Shown: one piece after another, positions 10,529-23,830 of the stretch | Layout: each line of letters starts with the position of its first letter | Position numbering within the stretch: position 1 is the first letter of the stretch | DNA from: Chloroflexota bacterium | Lineage (GTDB): Bacteria; Chloroflexota; Dehalococcoidia; Dehalococcoidales; UBA2162 | Length of the DNA stretch: 64,000 nucleotides | NCBI GenBank assembly: GCA_016190825.1 | Contig: JACPPV010000023.1 | Location: forward strand, 1 to 64,000 | Direction: 5' to 3' | Notes under the pieces: generated by a model | What the model was told of the DNA's origin: nothing | The model's database searches: none | Seen by the model: the letters and a program-made list of their open reading frames with translations, nothing else | Translations under genes and position numbers: made by a program

Positions 10529-11521
10529 TTGGCAACGATCTATTATGACAAAGATTGCAACCTGAAGCTGCTCGACGGGCAAACCGTCGCCATTATGGGA
10601 TACGGGAGCCAGGGGCACGCTCATGCGCAGAATCTCAGGGACAGCGGCTGTACTGTAGTAGTGGCCGCTCCGCAGGGAGGCAGGGGTTGGAATAGCGCCA
10701 AAGAGGCCGGCTTCCACGTGCTAAACGTGGCTGAGGCGGCTAAAGAAGCGGATATTATCGTTATGCTAATTCCGGATTCTTCCCAAAGGGAAGTCTACAT
10801 CCAGTCTATCGAAAAGGGGCTGTCCGCCGGGAAGACGCTGATGTTCGCCCACGGCTTCAACATTCACTACGGGCAAATCGTTCCCCCGGCGGATGTTGAT
10901 GTTTCCATGATTGCCCCCAAGTGCCCTGGTCCCATGCTGAGACAACTCTACAGCCAGGGCATCGGCCCACCCGCCCTTGTTGCCGTTCATCAGGATGCAT
11001 CCGGCAAAGCTTTGGAGAATGCCCTTGCCTATGCCAGAGGCATTGGTTGCAGTCGGGCTGGAGTGTTGGAGACAACCTTTGCCGAAGAGACGGAGACCGA
11101 CCTTTTTGGAGAGCAGACGGTATTATGCGGGGGCGTTTCTTCGCTGATTAAGGCCGGCTTCGAGACGCTGGTTGAGGCTGGTTACCAGCCTGAGGTGGCT
11201 TACTTTGAGGTTCTGCATGAGCTGAAGTTGATCGTTGACTTGATCAACCAGGGTGGATTGACCCACATGCGAAACTCCGTCAGCGATACTGCCAAGTTCG
11301 GCGATTTCACCCGCGGGCCGAGGGTTATTGACGATATGGTGAAAGAGGAGATGGGGCAGATACTGGCGGAGATACAGGACGGCAGCTTCGCCAAGGAGTG
11401 GATACTGGAAAACCAGGCGGGGCGCCCGGTGTTCAACGCCTTGAAAAGAATGGAAACGGAGCACCTGATCGAGGAAGTGGGCGCCGATTTAAGAAAAATG
11501 ATGCCGTGGCTCAAGAAATAA
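10529..11521 (+). CDS. ilvC: Ketol-acid reductoisomerase (NADP+)
   Basis: [36 protein letters not shown]. Conserved N-terminus suggests the TTG at 10529 (after AAGGAGG) rather than ATG 10496. Confidence 0.95.
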   Translation: MATIYYDKDCNLKLLDGQTVAIMGYGSQGHAHAQNLRDSGCTVVVAAPQGGRGWNSAKEAGFHVLNVAEAAKEADIIVMLIPDSSQREVYIQSIEKGLSAGKTLMFAHGFNIHYGQIVPPADVDVSMIAPKCPGPMLRQLYSQGIGPPALVAVHQDASGKALENALAYARGIGCSRAGVLETTFAEETETDLFGEQTVLCGGVSSLIKAGFETLVEAGYQPEVAYFEVLHELKLIVDLINQGGLTHMRNSVSDTAKFGDFTRGPRVIDDMVKEEMGQILAEIQDGSFAKEWILENQAGRPVFNALKRMETEHLIEEVGADLRKMMPWLKK

Positions 11522-11525
11522 TAGT

Positions 11526-11661
11526 CTAGTACTTAGTTACGGCATTCAGCGTAACATAGGCTACCGTTCGCCCTGAGCCTGTCGAAGGGCGGCCGTTGTG
11601 GTTCGACAAGCTCACCACGAACGGCTTCAACATTACGCTCTTCAAAACAACTAAGTACTAG
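11526..11661. mobile_element. MITE-like element copy A
   Basis: Perfect 13-bp terminal inverted repeats CTAGTACTTAGTT...AACTAAGTACTAG; no coding capacity; internal palindrome (TTCGCCCTGAGCCTGTCGAAGGGC). Confidence 0.75.
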
Positions 11662-11691
11662 CAGAGTGATGAAAAACCAGGTCAGGTGGTT

Positions 11692-11800
11692 TCCTCTCCC
11701 TTTCGTAAAGGGAGAGGAAGAGGGATTTAGCTTGGAAATCCCCCTTAGTCCCTCCCGTGTCGAGCACGGGACAGGCTCTTTTTCAAAGGGGGAGACGAAC
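11692..11800. repeat. Second copy of the 8653 repeat family, with a 24-bp nested palindrome inserted
   Basis: cctctccctttcgtaaagggagagg...aaatcccccttagtccct[cccgtgtcgagcacgggacaggct]ctttttcaaaggggg. Confidence 0.7.
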
Positions 11801-11865
11801 CCACAAAGCCTTTTTCAGCACCGGGATAAGGTGGATAACACGAGACAGGGATTGATAGCGTGAAC

Positions 11866-11949
11866 ATGGAAAGGCATACATCTTTGAGCGAATTAATACT
11901 GACTGGGAGAGACATACTCATCCTTACCAGCCCTTCACTGATGAGGTGA
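11866..11949 (+). CDS. Candidate leader peptide upstream of leuA (MERHTSLSELILTGRDILILTSPSLMR)
   Basis: 27-codon ORF with 6 Leu and 3 Ile, including the run DILIL. Followed by a CCTTCAC/GTGAAGG hairpin and a GAGAAA..CCCGA..TCGGG..TTTCTC structure before leuA. No U-run terminator seen. Confidence 0.4.
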   Translation: MERHTSLSELILTGRDILILTSPSLMR

Positions 11950-12045
11950 AGGGCCAGCGCGTTGTGACTGAATCAAGGTAAGGAAGGAGTCTGAGAAATC
12001 ATCCCGAACGCATCGGGTGCGTTTCTCCCAGGAGAGAATAGGATA

Positions 12046-13566
12046 ATGGACAGAGTAATCATTTTTGATACCACATTACGGGACGGAGAGCAGGCAGCCG
12101 GAGGCACGCTCAATGTCAAGGAGAAGCTGGATATCGCCCGGGCGCTCGAGCGGCTGAGAGTGGATGTCATCGAAGCCGGCATGCCCATCAACTCCCAGGC
12201 TGAATTTGAAGCTGTTTGCCAGATTGCGCGGGAAGTGCGCACCCCTATCATCTGCGCCCTTGCCAGGGCGGTGGCGGGGGATATTGACCGCGCTGGTGAG
12301 GCGCTGAAAGGGGCGGCGCGTCCCAGGATCCACGTCTTCATATCATCCTCTGATATTCATCTCGCCCACCAGCTAAGAAAAAGCCGCCTGGAGATCCTGG
12401 AGATCGCACGCAGCATGGTTGCCCGGGCCAAGAAGTACGTTGATGACGTTGAGTTTTCGCCGATGGATGCCAGCCGCAGCGAGCCGGATTACCTCTACCA
12501 CATATTGGAGGCGGTGATCGATGCCGGGGCAACCACGGTGAATATTCCGGATACGGTGGGCTATGCCATTCCTGCGGAATTCGGCAAATTGATCGAGGGA
12601 ATCCTCAAGAATGTGCCCAATATCAGCCGGGCGGTGATCAGCGTCCACTGCCATAACGACCTCGGGCTGGCGGTTGCCAACAGCCTGGAGGCGGTCAGAC
12701 ACGGGGCAAGGCAGGTAGAGTGCACCATTAACGGCATCGGGGAAAGGGCGGGCAATGCCTCGCTTGAGGAAGTGATCATGGCAATCAAGACACGCCATGA
12801 CCTTTTTGACCTGACGACGAATGTCGATACCACCCAGATTTACCGCACCAGCCGACTGGTGAGCGAGCTTACCGGCTTTCCGGTGCAGCCGAACAAGGCC
12901 ATTGTCGGCGCGAACGCCTTTGTTCACCAATCGGGGATTCACCAGGATGGCGTTATCAAGATGCCAATAACCTATGAGATTATCGACCCGAAAACTGTGG
13001 GCGTTCCATCGAGCAGCCTAGTACTGGGAAAGTTGAGCGGGCGGCACGCCTTCAAGGAACGGCTGGCAGAGCTGGGCTACGGCCTGAGTGAAGATGATTT
13101 TGAGCGCGCCTTCGGCGCTTTCAAGCTGCTGGCGGAGAAGAAAAAGGAAATTACCGATAAGGATATCGAATCCCTGGTGGCGGAAGAGCGGAGAACCATA
13201 TCAGAGATCTATCACCTCGACCGTATCCAGGTGACCTGCGGAGACCGGGGCATTCCTACCGCCGCAGTCAGGCTGACAGGTCCCGATGGGAAGATACTTG
13301 CCGATGCCGCCCTGGGTACCGGCCCGGTTGATGCCGTCTACAAGGCGATCAACCGGCTGGTGGGCGTAACCAATAAGCTCACCGAATTTTCGGTGAAATC
13401 AGTCACAGAGGGAATTGATGCTATCGGCGAGGTGCTAATCAGGATCGAGAGCGATGGTGTCACCTACACGGGGCGGGGGGCGGATACTGATGTGATAGTC
13501 GCCAGCGCCAAAGCCTACATGAACGCCCTTAACCGCCTCTTGTCCGTGAGGAAGGCTTCTGGCTAG
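12046..13566 (+). CDS. leuA: 2-isopropylmalate synthase
   Basis: [69 protein letters not shown]-terminal LeuA dimer domain. Confidence 0.97.
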   Translation: MDRVIIFDTTLRDGEQAAGGTLNVKEKLDIARALERLRVDVIEAGMPINSQAEFEAVCQIAREVRTPIICALARAVAGDIDRAGEALKGAARPRIHVFISSSDIHLAHQLRKSRLEILEIARSMVARAKKYVDDVEFSPMDASRSEPDYLYHILEAVIDAGATTVNIPDTVGYAIPAEFGKLIEGILKNVPNISRAVISVHCHNDLGLAVANSLEAVRHGARQVECTINGIGERAGNASLEEVIMAIKTRHDLFDLTTNVDTTQIYRTSRLVSELTGFPVQPNKAIVGANAFVHQSGIHQDGVIKMPITYEIIDPKTVGVPSSSLVLGKLSGRHAFKERLAELGYGLSEDDFERAFGAFKLLAEKKKEITDKDIESLVAEERRTISEIYHLDRIQVTCGDRGIPTAAVRLTGPDGKILADAALGTGPVDAVYKAINRLVGVTNKLTEFSVKSVTEGIDAIGEVLIRIESDGVTYTGRGADTDVIVASAKAYMNALNRLLSVRKASG

Positions 13567-13697
13567 TGCCTGGTTACGCAAAGAGCATTGCTACAATAGC
13601 TCCGTTCGCCCTGAGCCTGTCGAAGGGCGCGCCGATGGTTCGACAAGCTCACCATGAACGGCGCGTATCGTAATGTTTGTTAGCGACTAAGTACTAA
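13563..13697. mobile_element. MITE-like element copy B (one TIR diverged)
   Basis: CTAGTGCCTGGTTA ... ACTAAGTACTA ends with the same internal core (GTTCGCCCTGAGCCTGTCGAAGGGC) as copy A. Confidence 0.6.
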
Positions 13698-13718
13698 TTC
13701 AGGCAGCTGGAGTCAGAT

Positions 13719-13889
13719 GTGCCGGCTACGTTGGAATTGATTCTGCGTCTCTTGCTGGCGGCAGTCCTGGGGGCGATTATCGGCTACCAGCGGGAGAGGG
13801 CGCAGAGACCAGCCAGGCTGTATCTAGTGTCTGCGGTAACCACAATTATCACACTGGTCGTCCTGTTGCTGCCGCACCCGATAAGATAA
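13719..13889 (+). pseudogene. MgtC/SapB-like remnant with in-frame internal deletion
   Basis: MPATLELILRLLLAAVLGAIIGYQRERAQRPARLYLVSAVTTIITLVVLLLPHPIR: MgtC N-terminal helix plus RER motif joined to what resembles the last TM helix; the middle of the domain is absent. Confidence 0.6.
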
Positions 13890-14134
13890 AGATAGGGGAA
13901 GGGGAAAGAAGCGATAAGGTAAAGCTTGGAGTGACCAGCCGGGAAGCGAGTCCATAGCATCGCAGGAGGGCGTGGCAATCTGGCTCCTATTTGTCACCCC
14001 GCGAAAATACCGATGCATCGGGATTGCAGGGAGTAGATTCTCCGCCTGCGCGGAGAATGACAATGTGGAACGTATTGCCACTTCGTTACAGGAGTTGAGA
14101 AGCGCACCTAGTTGGCGTCAGAGAGAGGAGAATT

Positions 14135-15385
14135 ATGAATTTAGTTGAGAAAATACTGGCTGCCCACTCGGGGCGGAAGAAGGTCAGCCCGGGCGACTTC
14201 GCGAATGTGAAGCTGGACCTCGTGCTGGCCAATGACATCACCGCCCCCATCGCCATCCGGGAGTTCCAGAAGCTCGGGGTGGACAAGGTCTTCGACCCGG
14301 ACAAAGTGGTGATGGTGGCCGACCATTTTGTGCCGAACAAGGATATCAACGCGGCGGAGCAGGCGAAGCTGATGAGGGAGTTCTGCTACCGGCGCGAGAT
14401 TGTGCATTTTGACGTGGGGCAGATGGGGATCGAGCATGTGCTTCTGCCGGAGAGGGGACTGGTGCTGCCGGGAGACGTGGTTATCGGCGCCGATTCCCAC
14501 ACGTGCACCTACGGTGCCGTAGGCGCTTTTTCTACCGGCATGGGTTCGACGGATATCGCTGCCGCCATGGCCACGGGCGACATCTGGATGAAGGTGCCGC
14601 CGACCATCAAGTTCGTCTATCACGGGCAGTTGGGCACGTGGGTCAGCGGGAAAGACCTGATCCTTTACACCATCGGGCAGATCGGGGTTGATGGCGCGCT
14701 TTACGCCGCCATGGAGTTCACCGGCGAAGCGGTGGACGCGTTGTCCATGGATGGACGGTTCACCATGGCAAACATGGCGATCGAAGCCGGCGGCAAAGCA
14801 GGGGTCTTTCATGTCGACCAGAAGACGCTGGACTATGTTAAGCCGCGGGCGAAGCGCCACTATACCGTTTACGAGCCGGACAAAGATGCCGAATACGCCA
14901 GGGTTATCGAATATAACGTCACGAAAATCGAGCCGCAGGTTTCCTTCCCCCACTCCCCCGCCAATGCCCGGCCCATCAGCCAGGTGGGGAACGTGACCAT
15001 CGATCAATCGGTGATTGGCAGTTGCACGAACGGGCGGATCGAGGACCTGCGCATCGCCGCGCAGATACTGAAGGGCAAGCAGGTGCACGCGAGAACGCGC
15101 TGCATCGTCATCCCCGGGTCGCAGGAGGTCTACCTCGATGCGCTTAAGGAAGGGCTGATCGATACGTTTATCCATGCCGGCGCCGCCGTCAGCACGCCGA
15201 CCTGCGGGCCGTGTCTGGGCGGGTATATGGGGGTGCTGGCCGCCGGCGAACGCTGCGTTTCGACGACCAATCGGAACTTCGTTGGGCGGATGGGCAGCCC
15301 GAAGTCAGAGGTGTACCTGGCAAACCCGGCCGTGGCTGCGGCGAGCGCCATTGCCGGCAGGATTGTGAGTCCGGAGGCAGTGTAG
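14135..15385 (+). CDS. leuC: 3-isopropylmalate dehydratase large subunit
   Basis: [49 protein letters not shown]. Confidence 0.96.
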   Translation: MNLVEKILAAHSGRKKVSPGDFANVKLDLVLANDITAPIAIREFQKLGVDKVFDPDKVVMVADHFVPNKDINAAEQAKLMREFCYRREIVHFDVGQMGIEHVLLPERGLVLPGDVVIGADSHTCTYGAVGAFSTGMGSTDIAAAMATGDIWMKVPPTIKFVYHGQLGTWVSGKDLILYTIGQIGVDGALYAAMEFTGEAVDALSMDGRFTMANMAIEAGGKAGVFHVDQKTLDYVKPRAKRHYTVYEPDKDAEYARVIEYNVTKIEPQVSFPHSPANARPISQVGNVTIDQSVIGSCTNGRIEDLRIAAQILKGKQVHARTRCIVIPGSQEVYLDALKEGLIDTFIHAGAAVSTPTCGPCLGGYMGVLAAGERCVSTTNRNFVGRMGSPKSEVYLANPAVAAASAIAGRIVSPEAV

Positions 15386-15573
15386 CAGAGAACATGGCGC
15401 AGAGAGCGTGGTAACAGTTGTCATTGTGAGGAATCTCGAGTAATCGGGATGACGTGGCAATCTCAAGAGATTCATTCGACTTCGCTCAAAACAATCTATG
15501 GGGATCGCCACGGGCTTCGCCCTCGCGATGACAGAGCGTTTGTAAGCGGCGTCGCCAAAGGAGGCAAGGTTTT

Positions 15574-16056
15574 ATGGCAAAACTAAGACTCTCCTGGCAG
15601 CAGAAACTGGCCGATGACAAGGACCTGCCACGGGTCGAGGAAATCACGGGCAAGATGAGCACAAGGTGGGGCACGGGGACAGTGTGTATCCCCGCCCCCA
15701 GGGAAGTGGATGAGATAATGCGGATGGTGCCGCGCGGCAGGCTCATCACCATCAACCGGATACGGGAGATAGTGGCGAAGAGGCATGGCGCCACGATTGG
15801 CTGACCGATGACCACCGGCACCTTTGCCGGCATTGCCGCCCGTGCGGCGGAGGAAGCGGCAGCCGAGGGCAAGAGGGATATTACACCCTACTGGCGCACG
15901 CTGAAGGAAGGCGGCGTACTGAACGAGAAGTACCCCGGCGGCGTGGAAGCCCATGCCGCCCGCCTGAGGGAGGAGGGACATGAGATTGAGGTAAAGGGCA
16001 AGAAGATGGTAGTGAGGGATTGGGAGGGGAAGATACAGGGAGGGGGGGAGGGATAG
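15574..16056 (+). CDS. MGMT-like (Ada/Ogt-type fold) family protein interrupted by an in-frame TGA at 15802-15804; candidate Sec codon or nonsense mutation
   Basis: Track ORFs 15574-15804 and 15808-16056 are in the same frame: ...TINRIREIVAKRHGATIG-(TGA)-PMTTGTFAGIAARAAEEAAAEGKRDITPYWRTLKEGGVLNEKYPGGVEAHAARLREEGHEIEVKGKKMVV. Both halves look well preserved. Confidence 0.6.
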
Positions 16057-16078
16057 AGAAATAAGAAAGGAGACGCAA

Positions 16079-16825
16079 TTGTTTGAGAAAGAGATTATGG
16101 GTATGCTTGCCGACAAAAGTGAGCAACTGCTTGCGGCGCCTAAGAAGAAGATTGAGTTCACTAAGCTTCAAGAAGCCGACGATTTGCTTAACGACCTTGA
16201 GAAATACCCTCACACTTTTGTGCTAGGCTGTATTATGGATAGGCAGATAAAGAGCGAACGAGCCTGGCTAATTCCTTATAAAATCTCACAGGAGATAGGG
16301 AGCTTTGAGTTTTCGCGGCTTATTTCTATCGGTTTAGATGACCTGAAAAAGCTCTTCGAGGCAAACGTCCTACACCGTTTTAACGATATCATGGCTCGGA
16401 ACTTCCACCTTGCTGTACAAACAATTCATACACGATACAAGGACGATGTTTCTAGCATTTGGACAGACAATCCTCCGAGTGCAGCAATTGTGCGGCGCTT
16501 CCTTGAGTTTCAGGGAGTTGGTATCAAGATAGCTTCAATGGCTACGAACACTCTGATAAGGGATTTTAAGATACCTGTGTCGGACAAGCTTTGTGTGGAC
16601 ATCTCTCCAGACATTCACATAAAGAGAGTCTTCACACGTTTGGGATTGGTAAGAGAAGACGCTTCAAACGACGAAATTATCTACTGTGCAAGAGAATGGA
16701 ATCCGACATATCCAGGCATTGTCGACTTATCTACTTGGGAGGTCGGGAGGGAGTGGTGCAGACCTCATAACCCGACTTGTGAAGCATGTTTTTTGACCGA
16801 TTTTTGCCCGAAGATCGAAGTATAG
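16079..16825 (+). CDS. Endonuclease III-like / HhH-GPD base-excision-repair-type protein with [4Fe-4S] loop
   Basis: FQGVGIKIASMATNTLIRDF resembles a helix-hairpin-helix; C-terminal C-X6-C-X2-C-X5-C (CRPHNPTCEACFLTDFC) matches the EndoIII iron-sulfur loop. TTG start. Confidence 0.75.
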   Translation: MFEKEIMGMLADKSEQLLAAPKKKIEFTKLQEADDLLNDLEKYPHTFVLGCIMDRQIKSERAWLIPYKISQEIGSFEFSRLISIGLDDLKKLFEANVLHRFNDIMARNFHLAVQTIHTRYKDDVSSIWTDNPPSAAIVRRFLEFQGVGIKIASMATNTLIRDFKIPVSDKLCVDISPDIHIKRVFTRLGLVREDASNDEIIYCAREWNPTYPGIVDLSTWEVGREWCRPHNPTCEACFLTDFCPKIEV

Positions 16826-16934
16826 AATCCCATTAATAGGAGACGGCACATAAATAAGAAGCATCCAGATATTACCTCCCCTCCTGGATTCCAGCCTGCG
16901 CGAGAATGACAAGGCGGGGTACTGGATTCCAGTT

Positions 16935-16958
16935 CCCGTGTCGCTGCACGGGACAAGT
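16935..16958. repeat. 24-bp nested palindromic module
   Basis: cccgtgtcgctgcacgggacaagt inside a 'gattccag..tttcgccgaaatgac' repeat. Confidence 0.7.
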
Positions 16959-17014
16959 TTCGCCGAAATGACAAGGGGGACAAGGAGAGGGACTGATATG
17001 AAAAGGAGTTCAAT

Positions 17015-17515
17015 ATGTTAAAAGGAACAGTGCACAAATACGGGGCGAATGTAGATACGGATGTTATCATCCCGGCGCGGTACCTGAGCCTTTCAGACCC
17101 GGCGGAGCTGGCGAAGCATTGCATGGAAGATATCAATCCGGATTTTGTCAAACGGGTGAAGCCGGGGGACATCATTGTGGCGACGACGAATTTCGGCTGC
17201 GGGTCTTCGCGGGAGCATGCCCCGCTGGCAATCAAGGCCTGCGGCGTCTCCTGTGTCATCGCCAAAAGCTTCGCCCGTATCTTCTTCCGCAACGCCATCA
17301 ACATCGGGCTGCCGCTGCTTGAGAGCGACGAGGCGCCGGACAACATCAATGCGGGCGATACTGTAGAGGTTGACCTGGCTGCCGGCACGATAAGGAACGC
17401 GAGTACTGGCAAGGTATTCACCGCTAAGCCTTATCCCGACTTCATGGCCGGGATCATTGCTGCGGGCGGGCTGATTGAGTACACGAAGAAGAGGCTGGCA
17501 GAGGCGAAAAGATGA
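17015..17515 (+). CDS. leuD: 3-isopropylmalate dehydratase small subunit
   Basis: [35 protein letters not shown]. Confidence 0.95.
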   Translation: MLKGTVHKYGANVDTDVIIPARYLSLSDPAELAKHCMEDINPDFVKRVKPGDIIVATTNFGCGSSREHAPLAIKACGVSCVIAKSFARIFFRNAINIGLPLLESDEAPDNINAGDTVEVDLAAGTIRNASTGKVFTAKPYPDFMAGIIAAGGLIEYTKKRLAEAKR

Positions 17516-17706
17516 GCGGAGTCAATTGTCATTCCCGCGAGAGTCTCGATGCATCGGGAGTAGGGCAGGAGTAGATTCCCCGCCTACGCGGGGAATGACA
17601 ATAAGAAGGCGGGAATGACAAGCAGTTAATGCTGTGATGAGATTGCCACGCCTTCCGACTGCGGTCGGAATGGCTCGCAATGACAACTCTTTGGATCATA
17701 GAGAAT

Positions 17707-17781
17707 TGGAGCGGAAGACGAGATTCGAACTCGCGACCTCCTCCTTGGCAAGGAGGCGTTCTACCACTGAACTACTTCCGC
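17707..17781 (-). tRNA. tRNA-Gly (anticodon GCC)
   Basis: Minus strand GCGGAAGTAGTTCAGTGGTAGAACGCCTCCTTGCCAAGGAGGAGGTCGCGAGTTCGAATCTCGTCTTCCGCTCCA folds as a cloverleaf; CCA encoded. Confidence 0.95.
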
Positions 17782-17837
17782 ACCCGGATGTTTACCGCTC
17801 AGGTATCATTATAAGTTAAGCTCGCAGGGATGTGAAG

Positions 17838-17910
<73 letters not shown>

Positions 17911-18114
17911 GCAAGGGTTATTGTAGCTATCAACCGAGGAAGTGTCAAGAAGCCGGGTTCTTTGGTAGGTTTTCCCTACGTATTGCCTATTTCACGCTAC
18001 GGGTATAAGATATATAGACTTGTGAGACTGTCCACCGTTACCCGTGCGCGCGGGTATGGCGTGCCAGTCCAATCAAAACAATTCCGATTTGAACCGCCAA
18101 GAGCAGGCTAAGGG

Positions 18115-18444
18115 GTGAGAAAGATGAACCTGGAACTGGTCCATGTGGGATTCAATAACGTCATTGCGATGAACCGGGTAATTGCCATCGCTTCGCCGCA
18201 GTCAGCGCCGACAAAGCGCGCCATTCAGGAGGCGAGAACGAAGGGGACACTAATTGACATGACCAATGGCCGCCGGACCAAGGCGGTTATTATCACCGAT
18301 AGCGGACATACCATTTTGGCTGCCCTGACGCCGGAAACGATTGTGGGCCGGGTACAGTCCATCCGGCAGGGCGAAACCAGCCCGAGGGACCCGGACGTAT
18401 CTGAAGCGGCCTTCGAGCGTATCAATGAAGGCGCCAAACTCTAG
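18115..18444 (+). CDS. RemA-like / DUF370 regulatory protein
   Basis: [64 protein letters not shown]; adjacent to gmk as commonly seen. Confidence 0.85.
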   Translation: MRKMNLELVHVGFNNVIAMNRVIAIASPQSAPTKRAIQEARTKGTLIDMTNGRRTKAVIITDSGHTILAALTPETIVGRVQSIRQGETSPRDPDVSEAAFERINEGAKL

Positions 18445-19063
18445 TTACGGTCCGCCACGGGGAAGCCGACCGAACAAGCCCTTGTTGATCGTGCTTTCGG
18501 GACCATCCGGAGTGGGTAAAGACGCTGTTCTAGCCCGGATGAAAGAATCCGCTTTTCCTCTCAGGTATATCACTACCGCGACCACTCGGACCCGGCGCTC
18601 CGGGGAGCGGGACGGCGTTGATTATCATTTCGTCTCACTGCCGCAATTCCAGGAACTGCTCAGAAGTAATGAGCTATTGGAGTGGGCGCAGGTATACGGG
18701 AACTGGTATGGTATTCCGAAAGCTGATGTGCGGGATGCGCTGAAGAGGGGTGAAGATGTCATCGTCAAGATAGACATCCAGGGCGCCGCTACCATCAGGA
18801 AAATCTTACCACAGTCCGTCTTTATATTCCTGGCGCCGGAATCGCTGGAAGACCTCCAGCACCGGTTGAAGCGGCGCCACACGGAGTCACCCGAGGAACT
18901 GGCGCTACGTCTCAAGACCGCTGAAGAAGAGATGAAGCAGTTGCATCTGTTCGACTACATAGTGGTTAACCGGTGGAACGAAATCGACCGGGCCGTAGGC
19001 GAGATAAAAGCAATTATCAGCGCAGAGAAAAGCCGCGTAAACCCGAGGGAAATCACGCTTTAG
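18425..19063 (+). CDS. gmk: Guanylate kinase
   Basis: [45 protein letters not shown]. Start placed at 18425 (MKAPNSS), overlapping the end of the RemA-like gene. Confidence 0.95.
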   Translation: MKAPNSSYGPPRGSRPNKPLLIVLSGPSGVGKDAVLARMKESAFPLRYITTATTRTRRSGERDGVDYHFVSLPQFQELLRSNELLEWAQVYGNWYGIPKADVRDALKRGEDVIVKIDIQGAATIRKILPQSVFIFLAPESLEDLQHRLKRRHTESPEELALRLKTAEEEMKQLHLFDYIVVNRWNEIDRAVGEIKAIISAEKSRVNPREITL

Positions 19064-19306
19064 CGCTTTGTCCGGTAAATTGGGAAAGAGCGGGTGGTAA
19101 GATGAGGGTTCTGAGACAGGGCTTTTTTGCCGGGAGAAGAAGGAACGATGATGGCATCGGTAGACAATCCCCTCCATTCACTTGACAAGCGCCTGCGTCT
19201 CCAGTAATCTTATCATGGTTTTACAGGGTTTGAAGATTCTTTCGTCCCGTTCCAGTTTGCGCATTGCTTTTGTTCCGTTTGAACCAGGAAATGAGAGGGA
19301 ATAACG

Positions 19307-19936
19307 GTGCCTGAATGGTCTTTTCTTCCGCGCGAGAAGAAATTTTTTGACCTTTTTGAAGAAAGCGCCCAGAATGTTGTCAGGATTGCCCAAAAGCTAA
19401 AAGAGTTGGTAGATTCCTGGAACGAAGTTGAAGGCACCGTAGGCGAGATCAGCGAGCTTGAACATGTGGGGGATACCATTACCCACCAGATTATGCGTCA
19501 GCTTCATCGCACCTTTGTTACTCCCTTCGACCGTGAAGATATTGCGCTTCTTGCCCATTCGCTGGACGATATCGCTGATTTCATCCAAGCAGCAGCTGAT
19601 GCAATGCTCATCTACAAGGTAGCCCGCCCGGGCGAAAAGGTCAGAGAGCTCGCCGATATCATCGTCCAGTCGGCTGAAGAAGTGCGAAAAGCCATGCCAG
19701 AACTCCGCGGAAGTAGTGAGCTAAGACACATATTGACGCACTGTGTCGAAATCAACCGGCTGGAAAACCTGGCAGACCGGGTAACACGTGCCGCCATTGG
19801 TGAACTGTTCGATAATACAACCAATATCCCTGACATTATCAAGTGGCGCGAAATTTATGAGCATATGGAGAGCGCCACTGACCGGTGTGAAGATGTGGCT
19901 AACGTTCTGGAAGGGGTAGCCCTCAAGCATGCCTAG
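19307..19936 (+). CDS. DUF47 / PhoU-like phosphate transport accessory protein
   Basis: FLPREKKFFDLFEESAQNVV ... GDTITHQIMRQLHRTFVTPFDREDIALLAHSLDDIADFI. GTG start. Confidence 0.92.
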   Translation: MPEWSFLPREKKFFDLFEESAQNVVRIAQKLKELVDSWNEVEGTVGEISELEHVGDTITHQIMRQLHRTFVTPFDREDIALLAHSLDDIADFIQAAADAMLIYKVARPGEKVRELADIIVQSAEEVRKAMPELRGSSELRHILTHCVEINRLENLADRVTRAAIGELFDNTTNIPDIIKWREIYEHMESATDRCEDVANVLEGVALKHA

Positions 19937-20001
19937 GCGCATCCCCCGGGTTCATGGGGTTGGGGGCTGCGGCGTTCAATATAGGAAGGTAGCCTCCGAA
20001 C

Positions 20002-21006
20002 ATGCCTGACGGCGTTCTCTGGCTTCCGCTGCTCCTTGTCTTATTCCTTGTATTGCTGGCTGAGTTTGTCAATGGGTGGACCGATTCTCCTAACGCTATC
20101 GCCACCGTTGTTTCGACGCGTGTTCTTTCGCCTTCGCACGCGGTAGTAATGGCTGCCGTCCTCAACATCGTCGGTGCGTTGATAACCGGTACGGCCGTAG
20201 CGGCAACTATCGGCAAGGGCATTGTCCGCCCCGAGGTTATCGATCTTCCGGTTGTGGCTGCGGCTATGCTTGCTATTGTAGTGTGGAGCACCACAGCCTG
20301 GTATTACGGCATACCGACCAGTGAAAGCCATGCCCTGATAGCCGGACTCGCTGGCGCAGGATTGGCGGCAGCTGGCCCTTCAGTTCTCCTGTGGGAAGGA
20401 TGGCAGAAGATCCTCCTTGGTCTGGGATTTTCCACCGTGCTTGGCTTTTCGCTTAGTCTCATTCTAATGACTGCCATATACTGGCTGTTCCACCGGGTGA
20501 GGCGGGCCGCAGTTCGCGGCGTCTTCAGCAGACTCCAGATATTATCAGCGGCTTTCATGGCGTTCAGCCACGGGAGCAATGATGGACAAAAGTTTATGGG
20601 CGTTTTCGCCCTTGCGCTCCTGCTAGGGGGAGCGACAACTGTCTTCGCCATTCCTATTTGGGTAATTCTGATTGTAGGCGGAGTGATGGGTTTGGGTACA
20701 GCCGTCGGCGGCTGGCGCATCATCCGTACCATGGGATTTAAACTGACCAAACTGGAGCCGGCAAACGGTTTTGCCGCTGAGAGCGCCGCCGGACTATCCA
20801 TATTGCTGGCTTCTGCTTTCGGGATACCGCTGAGCACAACCCATACCATAAACATAGCTATCATGGGTGTAGGGTCCACCCGGCGATTCTCCGCGGTGCG
20901 GTGGGGGGTAGCCGGGAACATTGTCACCGCCTGGATATTGACCTTCCCGGTCTGTGCGGTGCTCGGTTACGTGTTTGCCTGGCTGCTCAAATTGATTTTT
21001 GGCTAG
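20002..21006 (+). CDS. PiT-family inorganic phosphate transporter
   Basis: EFVNGWTDSPNAIATVVSTRVLSP; FSHGSNDGQKFMGVFALAL. Confidence 0.93.
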   Translation: MPDGVLWLPLLLVLFLVLLAEFVNGWTDSPNAIATVVSTRVLSPSHAVVMAAVLNIVGALITGTAVAATIGKGIVRPEVIDLPVVAAAMLAIVVWSTTAWYYGIPTSESHALIAGLAGAGLAAAGPSVLLWEGWQKILLGLGFSTVLGFSLSLILMTAIYWLFHRVRRAAVRGVFSRLQILSAAFMAFSHGSNDGQKFMGVFALALLLGGATTVFAIPIWVILIVGGVMGLGTAVGGWRIIRTMGFKLTKLEPANGFAAESAAGLSILLASAFGIPLSTTHTINIAIMGVGSTRRFSAVRWGVAGNIVTAWILTFPVCAVLGYVFAWLLKLIFG

Positions 21007-21252
21007 CGTTCTGTCAGTAAACGGTGGTGAGGACCCGTCCCCACACCGAGATTCTTCGTGGAGTTTACGCTGAGGAATCCCAATGTATCGGGACTCGGAG
21101 CTAATTTCTTCACAAGGTCTCGGGGTGACACAGACAAAACACTTCTGATACAAGGCCTCCGGGAGGGGAAAGAGACAGTATCAATGGTCTCTTATAGTAG
21201 GTTTTCCCCCGCGGGGCTTCACATCTGTTGCTCAGCACCGCTATGGCGGCGG

Positions 21253-23825
<2,573 letters not shown>

Positions 23826-23830
23826 TCAGT

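Noticed and set aside
11862-12045. T-box riboswitch upstream of leuA
   Set aside because: No AGGGTGGNACCGCG-type T-box sequence and no clear terminator; a leader peptide is the better hypothesis.
14141-15175. 344-aa minus-strand ORF antisense to leuC
   Set aside because: His/Arg/Asp-rich shadow frame typical of GC-rich antisense; leuC is unambiguous.
15812-15850. Confident SECIS call after the TGA
   Set aside because: Hairpins exist but their apical loops (CCTT, CCGT) do not clearly fit the usual bacterial SECIS rule; kept only as weak support.
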